From: Flavobacteriales bacterium
GTDB lineage: Bacteria; Bacteroidota; Bacteroidia; Flavobacteriales_D; Parvicellaceae
NCBI GenBank assembly: GCA_018401455.1
Contig: JAGYKU010000005.1
Location: 32,470 to 96,469, forward strand
Direction: 5' to 3'
DNA: 64,000 nucleotides
Shown: in pieces, positions 16,293-25,894 of the stretch
Position numbering within the stretch: position 1 is the stretch's first letter
Layout of the letters: each line of letters starts with the position of its first letter
Program-made: the position numbers and the translations under genes
The notes under the pieces: model-generated
Seen by the model: the letters and a program-made list of their open reading frames with translations, nothing else
Told to the model about the DNA's origin: nothing
Databases searched by the model: none

Positions 16293-16913
16293 TTATCCAG
16301 TAATCGCTTCTTTAATTTGATAGATAAAATTAAGAAAAATGTCAAAATCTAAAAGAATTAGAAAAACAATCCCAAAAGCAGCACCTGCAAGATGGGCATC
16401 ATGTGCAATGTTGGTTTGTCTATTTTTCGCAGCATAAGTTTCGAATGCTACATACAAAATTCCAAGGACGATTCCTGGAATTGGAATAATGCCATAAATC
16501 AGCAACATATCTACGGGTCTGAATAAAATAAAAGCAAAAACTACTGAACTTACTGCACCTGATGCTCCAACAGCATGGTAACTTGGGTTGTCTTTATGCT
16601 TTATTAAAGAAGGTAAAGAAGCAAAGATTAAACCGCCTGCATACATCAAAACGTAAAAGAAAAGTCCCTTTTCAGCAAAATGAAATTTCATCATGGCTTC
16701 TACTGCTGTACCCAAAAAGTACAGCGTAAACATATTCATAGCAAGATGTCCATAATCTGCATGAACAAAACCATGCGTGAACAATTGCCACCATTTTTTT
16801 TGATGTTTTACTGCATAAGGAGAGAGCGTCAGTTTATAACTTAACTGGCTATCATTAAGACATAAGTAGGAAACAATTACGGTAGCAATTACAATGATTA
16901 CAGTAAGTGACAT
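16293..16913 (-). CDS. Rhomboid-family intramembrane serine protease
   Basis: 206 residues with about six membrane helices. The catalytic serine is Ser118 in VGASGA, and the partner histidine is His174 in HDAHLAGAAFG. The oxyanion-region HGFVHADYGHLAMN is at 47-60. It cleaves transmembrane helices of membrane proteins; substrates are unknown. Its ATG overlaps the stop codon of the PorE-like gene (TAATG), so the pair is translationally coupled. Confidence 0.92.
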   Translation of the reverse strand: MSLTVIIVIATVIVSYLCLNDSQLSYKLTLSPYAVKHQKKWWQLFTHGFVHADYGHLAMNMFTLYFLGTAVEAMMKFHFAEKGLFFYVLMYAGGLIFASLPSLIKHKDNPSYHAVGASGAVSSVVFAFILFRPVDMLLIYGIIPIPGIVLGILYVAFETYAAKNRQTNIAHDAHLAGAAFGIVFLILLDFDIFLNFIYQIKEAITG

Positions 16914-18466
16914 TATTCTTTTGTTGGAATCATTAAATAATCTTTGTCTATAAATGATCTGAATGAAGACTTATCATAGATTTCGATTTCTTCCATAATT
17001 TCTTCATAACCAATAGCACCAATGTATAAGTTGTAGTTGCCAGGAGGTAAGATAATTACATATCTATTGGTCTTGGGATTAGGTAAATAATCTCCATAAA
17101 TTTCATCTGTTTCTGCATCAGAAATTTGAATGAAAACATCTTCAAAATCCTTATTCTCTTTGTTGGTTATAGTTCCTGAAATTACAGTGTATTTAGGTTC
17201 TACCTCTTCAAAATCTACTCTGTAAATGTCTAGACCGCCCAAACCACCTTTTCTAACAGCAGAAACATATCCGTATTTTCCAGTTTCAGACATCCTGAAA
17301 TTCATATTGTCTTCTGGTGTATTGATTGGGTATCCCATATTCTGAACACTCGTGAATTTTCTTTTGCTTTCGTCCCATTTTGCTTTGAAAATATCATATC
17401 CACCCATACTTGCGTGACCTTTTGAAGAGAAAAATAAATATTTTCCATCAGGAGAAATATTGGGAAAATCCTCATCATCTGGTGTGTTGATGTTGGGGCC
17501 AAGATTTTGTGCCATACTCCAATTTCCATTGGGCAATCTCTGACAAACATACAAATCAACACCTCCATATCCTCCAGGTCTGTTGCTTGCAAAAAAGAAT
17601 TTTTCATTATCTTCAGAAAAACAACCGGCTATTTCTACACTTTTAGAATTAATCACTTCGGGAAGTAAAACAGGTTCTTTGATTCCTTTTCCTTCAATGC
17701 CGCTTTCATAAATATTACCAAACATATTGTAGTCCTCAAAATACAATACCGCTTTAGATCCAGATGAATTTAATCCTACAATTTCTTGTTTACCTTCAGA
17801 AGTGTTAATTATACCTGGAAGTTTCTTCGCTTCTTGAAATGACCCATCTTTTTCGTAAGAAATATAAATATTTGGAAGGTAAGCACCATTAGGTTGCGGT
17901 TCAACTGCTCTATCTTCACGATTGGAATTGAATATTACAAATTTTTCGTCCACAGGTATAAAAGGATAGTAATCGTCATAGATTGAATTGACACCTGCAC
18001 CTAAGTTTTGAAAACGAACTTTTACAGGAAACTTCATCAATTCTTTTGCATTTTGACAATAATCTATTTGCGCATCCACACTTGCTCTATTGATCTCGCT
18101 TCCTTTTCCTGATGCAATAAATTTGTTGAACATATCAATAGCTTTGTCGAATTGATATCCAAAATGGTAAGCTCTACCTAGTAAATAATAAGCATCAGGA
18201 GTGATTTTTGGATTTTCAACTAACTTTTCCAAATAAGGAATTGCTTTAGATTTGTCTATATTAGTGTTTAAATAACAAACAGCGATATTATAATTATATT
18301 CAATACTTTCGGGATTTTCTTCCAACAAAGATTCATATTCTATAATAGCATCTTCAAAATTGCCCACAGCAAAAAGGGATGCTGCTAGTTTTTTGTCTTG
18401 AGAAAAAACTGCTATAGAAGGCAATAAAATAAAGGAAATTAATAAGTAGTAAATGTTTTTTTTCAT
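16913..18466 (-). CDS. TPR/PD40 beta-propeller protein, PorE-like without OmpA domain
   Basis: 517 residues, secreted (signal peptide ending near FSQ). Residues ~25-130 form TPR-type helices (FAVGNFEDAIIEYESLLEENPESIEYNYNIAVCYL). The middle is a WD40-like propeller with repeats such as SPDGKYLFFSS and EDNEKFFFASNRPGGYGG. Residues ~425-500 form a CarboxypepD_reg-like fold (ISGTITNKEN..LPPGNYNLYI). This is the order of the T9SS-associated PorE family, but the peptidoglycan-binding OmpA domain that normally ends it is missing; the next gene is instead a coupled rhomboid protease. It is probably a periplasmic or outer-membrane-linked scaffold. Confidence 0.8.
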   Translation of the reverse strand: MKKNIYYLLISFILLPSIAVFSQDKKLAASLFAVGNFEDAIIEYESLLEENPESIEYNYNIAVCYLNTNIDKSKAIPYLEKLVENPKITPDAYYLLGRAYHFGYQFDKAIDMFNKFIASGKGSEINRASVDAQIDYCQNAKELMKFPVKVRFQNLGAGVNSIYDDYYPFIPVDEKFVIFNSNREDRAVEPQPNGAYLPNIYISYEKDGSFQEAKKLPGIINTSEGKQEIVGLNSSGSKAVLYFEDYNMFGNIYESGIEGKGIKEPVLLPEVINSKSVEIAGCFSEDNEKFFFASNRPGGYGGVDLYVCQRLPNGNWSMAQNLGPNINTPDDEDFPNISPDGKYLFFSSKGHASMGGYDIFKAKWDESKRKFTSVQNMGYPINTPEDNMNFRMSETGKYGYVSAVRKGGLGGLDIYRVDFEEVEPKYTVISGTITNKENKDFEDVFIQISDAETDEIYGDYLPNPKTNRYVIILPPGNYNLYIGAIGYEEIMEEIEIYDKSSFRSFIDKDYLMIPTKE

Positions 18467-18611
18467 TTTTCTAGGAATAAATTATTACAAATATAGAACA
18501 TAATTAGTGTATAATAGATACCATTGTGCAAGTATTGTGCAAAACTTTTATTCAAAAGATAATATCTAATAAATATGTATTTCTACATTTGTCAAATAAG
18601 AATTAAACACT

Positions 18612-19169
18612 TTGGGTAAAAAATCTAGTTTTGTAAAAGAGTTTTTCAAAGAGAAAAAACAAGTTGGCGCCATCGCTCCAAGTTCACGTTTTTTGATGAA
18701 AAAAATGTTGAAACCTATTGACTTCAATAAAGCAAAAGTTATAGTAGAACTGGGACCAGGAAATGGGGTGTTTACAAAGGGCATTTTGGATAAGATGTTG
18801 CCAGACGCTAAATTATTTAGTTTTGAACTCAATGAAAATTTCTATGAACACATCAAGAAAGAAATTACAGATGATCGTTTAGTTTTACTCAATCAAAGTG
18901 CAGAAAATATTCCTGAAGTGCTTGCTTCTTATGGGTTTACAAAAGCACATTTCATTGTCTCTTCTTTGCCTTTGGCTGTAATACCACAGGATTCAAAAAT
19001 CAATATTATTAGAGCAGCAGTCGAACATCTTGACGAAGATGGATTTTATATTCAGTTTCAATACTCACTGAATGCAAAAAAACTTTTAGAAGAAAACTTT
19101 AAGGAAGTAAAAATTGACTTTACACCAGCCAATATTCCTCCGGCATTTGTTTACAGGTGTAGTCTTTAA
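18612..19169 (+). CDS. SAM-dependent methyltransferase (phospholipid/rRNA-adenine methyltransferase type)
   Basis: 185 residues starting at a TTG, since no ATG is in frame before the conserved GKKSSFVKEFF. The SAM-binding loop VELGPGNGVFT is at ~43-53. The motif SSLPLAVIP occupies the place of the NLPY catalytic motif of rRNA dimethylases, which favours the PmtA-like phospholipid N-methyltransferase branch over KsgA. No membrane segment. It is monocistronic and convergent with the next gene. Confidence 0.75.
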   Translation: MGKKSSFVKEFFKEKKQVGAIAPSSRFLMKKMLKPIDFNKAKVIVELGPGNGVFTKGILDKMLPDAKLFSFELNENFYEHIKKEITDDRLVLLNQSAENIPEVLASYGFTKAHFIVSSLPLAVIPQDSKINIIRAAVEHLDEDGFYIQFQYSLNAKKLLEENFKEVKIDFTPANIPPAFVYRCSL

Positions 19170-19177
19170 TCAACTAA

Positions 19178-19903
19178 TTAAAACATCAAAATCTTTCTTC
19201 TACCACAATTTGCTTTTGCTAAGTAGGCAAAATCTAAATTCGCTTCAAAAACCAGTTGAACCAAAAGTGGATGCGTTGCTTTATAGGTGTCGTAAGGTTT
19301 ACCCGTTGGATAATTGTTTGATTTTCCTGCTTCACTAATTAAATCACTAGCCATATATGAAATTCTTACTCCACCTGTGATACCAAAATTATCTGTCCCC
19401 ATAAAATAGGCTCCAAATCCAAGCGCAATACCAGATTGAATTTTATTTACTTTAGTAATGTCAAAATTAATATCATCAACTCCTTCTACTGTTTTATTAA
19501 CACTTCTCAAATTAGAAATAATTGGACCGATTTCAAAGTACTTTCCTTCGTTATTATTTCTATACATTAACAAAAAATCAAAAGAACTATACTTGATGTT
19601 TGAACCAAATTCTTGTGTTCCAATAGTTCCAGAATCAGATACATTAAATTTGAAATCTTGATTTAATCCTCCAACCATAAAATCAAATGTAATTTCGTGG
19701 TTTGGATTGAAATTGAATCCTAACTTTGCTCCAAAAGTTCCTCTAGTGGATATTTGATGGTTGTAACTTCCATCATCAAAGATACTTTGGTTAAAAAGAA
19801 AGGTCGGCCCCCATCCACCTTTGATGCCTACATCAAGCCAATTTTGAGAAAAAAATGATACGCTTGTTGAAAATAGTGCTAGAATTAAAAGTAATTTCTT
19901 CAT
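19178..19903 (-). CDS. Outer-membrane beta-barrel protein
   Basis: 241 residues. A cleavable signal (MKKLLLILALF...FFSQ) is followed by alternating aromatic/glycine strands (WLDVGIKGGWG, FGAKLGFNFN, GIALGFGAYF, GITGGVRISYM) typical of small Bacteroidota beta-barrels. I cannot assign a function. Confidence 0.75.
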   Translation of the reverse strand: MKKLLLILALFSTSVSFFSQNWLDVGIKGGWGPTFLFNQSIFDDGSYNHQISTRGTFGAKLGFNFNPNHEITFDFMVGGLNQDFKFNVSDSGTIGTQEFGSNIKYSSFDFLLMYRNNNEGKYFEIGPIISNLRSVNKTVEGVDDINFDITKVNKIQSGIALGFGAYFMGTDNFGITGGVRISYMASDLISEAGKSNNYPTGKPYDTYKATHPLLVQLVFEANLDFAYLAKANCGRRKILMF

Positions 19904-19984
19904 TATGTTTTTATCTTTGGTTTCTATTACAAATGTAAATTTATTTTTTAAACAGTTTATAAATTTTAATTAATTAGTGGTAAA

Positions 19985-20731
19985 ATGACATTATTGAAGG
20001 GTAAAGTAGCGATTATCACGGGCGCAACTCGTGGAATTGGTAAAGGAATAGCAATGAAATTTGCTAAAGAAGGTGCTGACATAGCATTTACGTATGTTTC
20101 TAGCAGTGCTGCTGCAGAAGAGGTTGAAAAAGAATTGTCTCAGCTAGGTGTAAAAGCTAAAGGATATCAGTCCAATGCTGGTGATTTGGCAAGTACAGAA
20201 AAGTTAGTAGAACAAGTCATTGCAGATTTTGGAAATATAGACATTGTTGTGAATAATGCTGGAATTACAAAAGATGGTTTGTTGATGAGAATGAGCGAAG
20301 AAAATTGGGATGATGTGATTAATATCAATCTAAAATCTGTCTTTAATATGACTAAAGCGGTTTTGAAAACCTTCCTAAAAAATAGAAACGGTGTAATCAT
20401 TAATATGTCATCAGTTGTAGGTGTGGAAGGAAATGCTGGTCAAAGTAATTACGCAGCATCAAAAGCGGGAATTATCGGTTTTACTAAATCTGTTGCACAA
20501 GAATTAGGAAGTAGAAATATCAGAAGTAATGCCATTGCGCCAGGTTTTATTGCTACTGAAATGACAGATGCTTTGGACGAAAAAGTAGTAAATCAATGGT
20601 TGGAAGATATTCCATTAAAAAGAGCAGGAACAACTGAAGATGTTGCAAATACTGCTTTGTTTTTAGCATCAGATTTAGGCGCATACATCAACGGACAGGT
20701 TATCAGCGTCTGTGGTGGAATGATGTGCTAA
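19985..20731 (+). CDS. fabG: 3-oxoacyl-[acyl-carrier-protein] reductase
   Basis: NADPH-dependent reduction of 3-oxoacyl-ACP in fatty acid elongation. 248 residues, standard length. The cofactor loop TGATRGIG is at 12-19 and NNAG at 90-93. The catalytic tetrad fits, with Ser142 or Ser143 in NMSSVVG, Tyr156 and Lys160 in YAASK. The C-terminal SDLGAYINGQVISVCGG matches FabG. It stands away from the usual fab cluster. Confidence 0.93.
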   Translation: MTLLKGKVAIITGATRGIGKGIAMKFAKEGADIAFTYVSSSAAAEEVEKELSQLGVKAKGYQSNAGDLASTEKLVEQVIADFGNIDIVVNNAGITKDGLLMRMSEENWDDVININLKSVFNMTKAVLKTFLKNRNGVIINMSSVVGVEGNAGQSNYAASKAGIIGFTKSVAQELGSRNIRSNAIAPGFIATEMTDALDEKVVNQWLEDIPLKRAGTTEDVANTALFLASDLGAYINGQVISVCGGMMC

Positions 20732-20765
20732 TTTTTAAAAATAAATAGGGAAATCCCTAAGCAAT

Positions 20766-22856
20766 ATGAATGTAACTTTTGTTTATCCTTCTTGGATGGT
20801 CATCTTATGTGTATTAATTGGTGTCATTTATAGCGTCATTTTTTACCGTAGAGAAAAGTTATTTTCTGATATTTCCAATCCGATATTGTATTTGATGGCA
20901 GTATTGAGATTTTCTGTAGTTACATTATTAGCCATTTTGTTGCTCGAACCTCTAATTCAGAGTGAAAGTCAAAAGATTGAAAAACCAATTGTTGTGATTG
21001 CCCAAGATAATACACAAAGTGTTGTTTTGAATAAGGATAGTCTTTTTTACAAAAATGATTATCCCGACAAATTAAATCAACTAGTAACTGCCCTTTCCGA
21101 AAAATATGAAGTCAAAACGATTTCATTTGGTGAACAACTTTCAGATCAGTTTACTTATAGTTTTGATGAACGCCAAACGGATATGAGTCAGTTGTTTGAT
21201 GATTTGTATGCGAAATTTTATGGTAGAAATCTCGGTGCAATTATCATAGCAAGTGATGGTGTTTACAATAAAGGTCAAAATCCACTGTACAGTTCTTCTA
21301 ATATCAAAAATGCTTCTATTTATACGATAGCATTGGGAGATACGAATCAAAAGAAAGATGTTGCCATTGGAAATGTTGCACACAATAAAATAGCATACCT
21401 AGGAAATGATTTCCCCATAGAAGTAGTAGTAAATAGTTCTTTTTATAAAGACAAAAAAGCCATTGTTTCTGTTGTAAAAGATGGAAAAACAATAACTTCT
21501 CAAGAAATTTCATTTTCATCAGACAATGATGTTTTGACCATTCCTTTTAAAATAGAAGCGACTAAATCAGGAAAGCATAAATATGAAGTTCTAGTAAGTG
21601 AAATGGAAGATGAATTCACCTTAGTCAATAACAAGGCGGAGGTTTTCATAGATATTTTAGACAACAAACAGCAAATATTAATAGTCTATGCAGCTCCTCA
21701 TCCAGATATTGGAGCAATGAAATTATCTATTGAGAAAAATATCAATTACAAAGTAGATGTTTTAAGTATTGAGGATTACAAAGGAAAAATTGATGACTAT
21801 AATTTAGTGATTTTACATCAAATTCCTTCCGTAAATGGAGGTGAAACAAAACTGCTGAAAGATATTGAAAATTCAAAACAAGCAGTTTTGTTTGTTTTGG
21901 GTGCTCAAAATCAATTTTCTACTTTCAATCAAATGAAAACAGGACTTTCCATTGTTGCTCCCAAAGGTATTACGGATGCTAAACCTGTTTTGAATAGCAC
22001 ATTTAAAAGTTTTACGACTTCAGAATCCCAAACGAATTTGTTTCCTCAACTGCCTCCAATGCAAATCCCTTTTGCGGGAGATTATAAATTGGCAACAGGC
22101 GCTCAAGTTTATCTTTATCAGAAAATTGGAAATACTCAAACTCAATTTCCTTTGGTTGCTTTCAACGATAGAGATGGACAAAAAATAGGTTTTATTTTAG
22201 GTGAAGGCATCTGGAGATGGAAATTCCAAGACTTTATCAAAAATGACAACAACCAAGCATTTGATGAATTGATTTCGAAAATGATGCAATATCTTTCTGT
22301 TAAAGAAGATAAAAACAAATTTAGAGTGAATTGTGCAGGAGAATTTTTAGAAAACGAAAACGTTATCATTCAAGCAGAATTATACAACGATATTTTTGAA
22401 TTGGTGAATGATGTTGAAGTGACACTAGACATTACCAACGAAGATGGATTGGATTTTCCACAGAAGGCATTTTCAAAAGCCGGATCTGCTTACAGACTTG
22501 ACGCTGGTTCTTTTGTTCCTGGAAATTATTCTTATGTTGCGAAAACCGTTTATGATGGTCAAAAATATGAAGTAAAAGGCGATTTTGTGGTGAAAGAACT
22601 CAAAATTGAATTTTTAAATACGGTTTCAGATTTTTCTTTGTTGTTCAATTTATCAGAGAAATCAGGAGGTAAAATGTACTATAAAGATGATTTTCAAAAC
22701 ATTGTTAACGATATAGAAAACAACAACAATGTTGCCTCAATAAGTTACGTAAATAAAGAGTTGACAGACGTTATCAAATGGAAGTGGATATTATTTTTAA
22801 TTTTAACATTGTTATCTATAGAATGGTTTTTAAGAAAGCGAAACGGAGCGTATTAA
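20766..22856 (+). CDS. Large membrane protein with vWA/glutamine-amidotransferase-like exported region
   Basis: 696 residues. Two N-terminal membrane helices (residues ~8-28 and ~40-62) are followed by a soluble region beginning like a vWA or BatA-type domain (VVIAQDNTQSVV), a segment with IIIASDGVYNKG, and a later domain resembling ThuA/GATase-like sheets (ILIVYAAPHPDIGAMK). A single C-terminal helix (WKWILFLILTLLSIEWFL) ends just before the basic tail. The layout resembles Bacteroidota aerotolerance-type membrane proteins. Function unknown; 34 bp after fabG and possibly in one transcript. Confidence 0.75.
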   Translation: MNVTFVYPSWMVILCVLIGVIYSVIFYRREKLFSDISNPILYLMAVLRFSVVTLLAILLLEPLIQSESQKIEKPIVVIAQDNTQSVVLNKDSLFYKNDYPDKLNQLVTALSEKYEVKTISFGEQLSDQFTYSFDERQTDMSQLFDDLYAKFYGRNLGAIIIASDGVYNKGQNPLYSSSNIKNASIYTIALGDTNQKKDVAIGNVAHNKIAYLGNDFPIEVVVNSSFYKDKKAIVSVVKDGKTITSQEISFSSDNDVLTIPFKIEATKSGKHKYEVLVSEMEDEFTLVNNKAEVFIDILDNKQQILIVYAAPHPDIGAMKLSIEKNINYKVDVLSIEDYKGKIDDYNLVILHQIPSVNGGETKLLKDIENSKQAVLFVLGAQNQFSTFNQMKTGLSIVAPKGITDAKPVLNSTFKSFTTSESQTNLFPQLPPMQIPFAGDYKLATGAQVYLYQKIGNTQTQFPLVAFNDRDGQKIGFILGEGIWRWKFQDFIKNDNNQAFDELISKMMQYLSVKEDKNKFRVNCAGEFLENENVIIQAELYNDIFELVNDVEVTLDITNEDGLDFPQKAFSKAGSAYRLDAGSFVPGNYSYVAKTVYDGQKYEVKGDFVVKELKIEFLNTVSDFSLLFNLSEKSGGKMYYKDDFQNIVNDIENNNNVASISYVNKELTDVIKWKWILFLILTLLSIEWFLRKRNGAY

Positions 22857-22912
22857 ATTTAACAATGTTTAAAATAAATTGAATAAATTTTAAAAATGGC
22901 AAAGTTTTAGTG

Positions 22913-22920
22913 TAAATTTG
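22913..22920 (+). promoter_or_regulatory. -7 element of the coiled-coil protein
   Basis: TAAATTTG matches TAnnTTTG, 26 bp before the ATG at 22947. Confidence 0.5.
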
Positions 22921-22946
22921 GACTCAATTAAGAATAAATAAATATT

Positions 22947-24213
22947 ATGAAGAAAATTACAATTTTAGTTGCTTTAATTATTAGTGGTTCACTAACATTA
23001 TCAGCAAATAACATAGCAAAAGAAATAAAAACAGAAGTTGTCAATGTCGAAGCAATTTCTATAAAAGTAAACGTTACTCAAAACGGACAAGGCTTTGTAG
23101 GAGCAACAGTTACTGTTACTTCTCAAGGTAAAACCTTGGGTACAGGAGTTTCCGATATGAAAGGTAATGCGAATATCAAAATTGCAGACTATAAAAGTGA
23201 AGTGGTTGATATTACCACAACAATGAAAGATATGCAAACGGTGACTTTGAGCGGTGCAGTTCTTAAAAACAACTCTTCTTATGAGGTGAAATTGCAAAAA
23301 TTTGTAGAAGGAATGGATGCTGTTTCTATTATTAAGTTGGACAACAACATTGGTAAAATTATCGATAAATCAGAAACTAAAGTTGAAAATCTAAATGCTA
23401 AAACAGAAGATGCAACTAAAAAAGCGGAAGATTTAAAGAAAGAAAAAGAAGAAAGCATTAAAAATAAAGAGGCTTCTGAACAAGCACAGAAAGATGCTGC
23501 TGCTAAAAAAGATGAAGCACAAAAGAAAGCAGATGAGAATAAAAAGTCTGCTGAAGAATTAAAATCAGAAGCCAACAAAAAAGCAGAAGAAGCAAAAGCA
23601 AACGCTGAGAAAACATCTCAAGAATCTGCGGAGAACAAAGATGCTCAAGCTCAAAAATTGAAAGACTACGAAGCGCAAATGGCAAAAGATAAAGCAGCAC
23701 AAGAGGCGGAGGAAATGAAGAAAAAAGCGGAAAAAGAGGCTTCAAAAGCAGAAAAAGATGCTAAAAGCACAGCAAAAGACAACGAAAAAGAAGCGAAAGA
23801 GCAAGCAGACAAAGCCAAAGCAGAAGCAAGCAAAGCCAAAGACGAAGCTAAAGATGCTGCTAAATCAGAAAAAGAAGCAGCAGAAAAAGCCAAAGAAGAA
23901 GAGAAAGCTGCAAAAGAAGCAGAAAAAGCTGCGAAAGAAGTTCTCTCCCGCAAAAGAAAAAGCTGCTTTAGAAAAGTACAACAAATCAATGGATAAGTTG
24001 ACGAGTGCTCAATCCAAAATAGATGATAAAAGAAAGAAGATTGACAAAGACCAAGATAAGTTGAACAAGAAGATGGATAAAGGTAAACTTTCGTCAGAAG
24101 AAGCAAAGTTAGAACAAGATAAAATCAATACTGAATATTCTAAATTGGACGTTGCTACTCAAAAAAACAATGAAAAAGTCGATAAACTAAAAAAGAAATA
24201 TAAAAAGAAATAA
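22947..24213 (+). pseudogene. Exported Lys/Glu/Ala-rich coiled-coil protein, one frameshift
   Basis: About 420 residues when one extra C near 23942 is ignored: EKAAKEV then continues as SPAKEKAALEKYNK in the next frame to a stop at 24213. A signal peptide (residues 1-20) precedes a CarboxypepD_reg-like beta domain (~30-115: GQGFVGATVTV, LKNNSSYEVKL). From ~140 on, the protein is a long, highly charged helix dominated by KAE and KEA words, as in TolA stalks. It could be a periplasmic spacer. The repeat-rich gene is prone to slippage, so a real indel and a sequencing error are equally possible. Confidence 0.65.
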
Positions 24214-24237
24214 TTCTTTTTGATTATCATATCAATG

Positions 24238-24275
24238 AAGAGGTTTTCAAATATTTGAGAGCCTCTTTTTTTGTG
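24238..24275 (+). terminator. Terminator of the coiled-coil gene
   Basis: agagg and cctct close a long hairpin whose inner arms tttcaaa/tttgaga also pair, followed by seven T. Confidence 0.7.
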
Positions 24276-24368
24276 ACTTTTATTCAAATTTGGCTTCTTA
24301 ATATCTTTTAGTCTTTTGTCTTTTAGTCTATGACTATAATCTTTCGTACTTTTACAAAAAAATAAAAA

Positions 24369-25370
24369 ATGGATTTCGAAATCATCAAAGCACAAATAAA
24401 TAAGGCGCGACAAATTGTAATCACAAGTCACCAATCTCCTGATGGGGATGCTGTAGGTTCTAGTTTAGCGCTATATCATTACCTAAAATATTTAGGAAAA
24501 GAAGTTTGTGTGATACTTCCTGATGCTCCACCTGCATTTTTGATGTGGCTTGAAGGAGCAAATGAAATTCTAACCTTTGAATCTGAAACTTCAAAATGTG
24601 AAAACTTAATTAACAACGCTGACCTTACTTTTTCATTAGATTATAATGATTTGACCAGAATGGGTGATATGGGAGAAGCGGTTGCCAAGTCTTCTGCATA
24701 TAAAGTGATGATTGACCATCATTTGGATCCTAAAGATTTTGCCAATTGGCAAATGTCAGACACCAACGTTTGTAGCACAGCTCAATTGATTTATGAATTT
24801 ATTGTTGGAATGGGCGATGAGTCCCAAATTAATACATTAATTGGTTCTGGAATTTATTGCGGATTGGTCACGGATAGCGGTTCATTTAGATTTTCATCTG
24901 TAGATGCACGTACGCACGAAATTGCTGCAAACTTATTAAAATTAGGACTGCAACATAATATAATTCACGAAAATTTGTTTGATGTAAACTCCCTCAACAG
25001 ATTGCAAATGTTGGGATACAGTCTTTGTAATAAATTAAAAGTGTTACCAAATATTCCTGTAGCAGTTATTTACTTGACCAAAGAGGAATTGCAAAAGATG
25101 GACAACAAAAAAGGAAGCACAGAAGGGTTAGTAAATTACGCTTTGAGTGTGGAAGGTGTTCAGATGGCTGCTTTTATCAAAGAAGATGACAACAAAGTAA
25201 AAATGTCTTTTAGAAGCAAAGGAACAATTCCTGTAAATGAATTTAGTGGAAAACATTTTTCAGGTGGCGGACATAGAAATGCAGCCGGAGGTGTAAGTTT
25301 TGAATCGATGGATAAGACAATTGAAAAATTTGAAAAAGTGATTTATGATTTTTGGAATGAAATACTTTAA
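24369..25370 (+). CDS. nrnA: DHH-family phosphoesterase, NrnA-type nanoRNase/pAp phosphatase
   Basis: 333 residues. The DHH domain has SPDGDAVGS (Asp25, Asp27), DYNDLTRMG (Asp91 region), IDHH (Asp116, His117, His118) and VTDSGSFRF. The C-terminal DHHA1 domain ends with FSGGGHRNAAGG, which binds the nucleic acid. The enzyme degrades short oligoribonucleotides and 3'-phosphoadenosine 5'-phosphate. Its stop codon overlaps the start of the GldI-like gene, an arrangement I recall from other flavobacteria. Confidence 0.9.
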   Translation: MDFEIIKAQINKARQIVITSHQSPDGDAVGSSLALYHYLKYLGKEVCVILPDAPPAFLMWLEGANEILTFESETSKCENLINNADLTFSLDYNDLTRMGDMGEAVAKSSAYKVMIDHHLDPKDFANWQMSDTNVCSTAQLIYEFIVGMGDESQINTLIGSGIYCGLVTDSGSFRFSSVDARTHEIAANLLKLGLQHNIIHENLFDVNSLNRLQMLGYSLCNKLKVLPNIPVAVIYLTKEELQKMDNKKGSTEGLVNYALSVEGVQMAAFIKEDDNKVKMSFRSKGTIPVNEFSGKHFSGGGHRNAAGGVSFESMDKTIEKFEKVIYDFWNEIL

Positions 25371-25894
25371 TACAACCCTCTTTACTTTGTGTTTTTTGGT
25401 ACTTTCTTCTTGCAAAGAAGAGCGTCCAGAAACCATAGTTCCTGAACCAGAAGAGCCTTCTATTACCACAGAAGAAAGTATCCTAATGAGTCAGAATTTT
25501 GCTAAAGACGAATCTTTAAATCGATCAGTTTGTAAAAAGAAACACCACAGCCATTACTACAGGAACAGGAGTAAGATACTACATTTACAAAGAAGGAATG
25601 GAAAATATGCTGCACCAGGCAAAGTAGTTTTGTAAAATTTCGAAATAAGATTACTTGATGCAGATAACTACACTTTGTTGTACATCTGGAGGAACACCCA
25701 TAGATTTTTTAGTAGAAATGGACAATGTCGAATCAGGGTTGCACGAAGCGATTACTTATTTAAAAGAAGGAGATAAGGCTTTTATTATTTTACCTTATTA
25801 TTTGGCACACGGATTATTGGGCGACAATGATAAAATTCCGCCATTGTCTCCTGCCTTGTACGACATAGAACTTATTGCTGTAGAAGATGTGTAA
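25357..25894 (+). pseudogene. GldI-like FKBP-type peptidyl-prolyl isomerase lipoprotein, several frameshifts
   Basis: The ATG at 25357 overlaps the end of nrnA. A lipobox LSSC follows the signal. The frame breaks near 25509, 25600-25640 and 25680, but across frames the pieces read as one protein: ..NFAKDE, then VKRNTTAITTTGTGVRYYIYKEG, then APGKVV, IRLLDADNYTLLY, then GGTPIDFLVEMDNVESGLHEAI through to LYDIELIAVE. This is one FKBP domain of about 120 residues. A flavobacterial gldI, needed for gliding and T9SS, has the same neighbour and architecture. The conserved residues survive in all frames, which suggests sequence errors. Confidence 0.65.

Noticed and set aside
23001..24106. Ser/Phe-rich minus-strand ORFs opposite the coiled-coil gene
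   Set aside because: They are antisense to Lys/Glu/Ala codon repeats and have no independent support.
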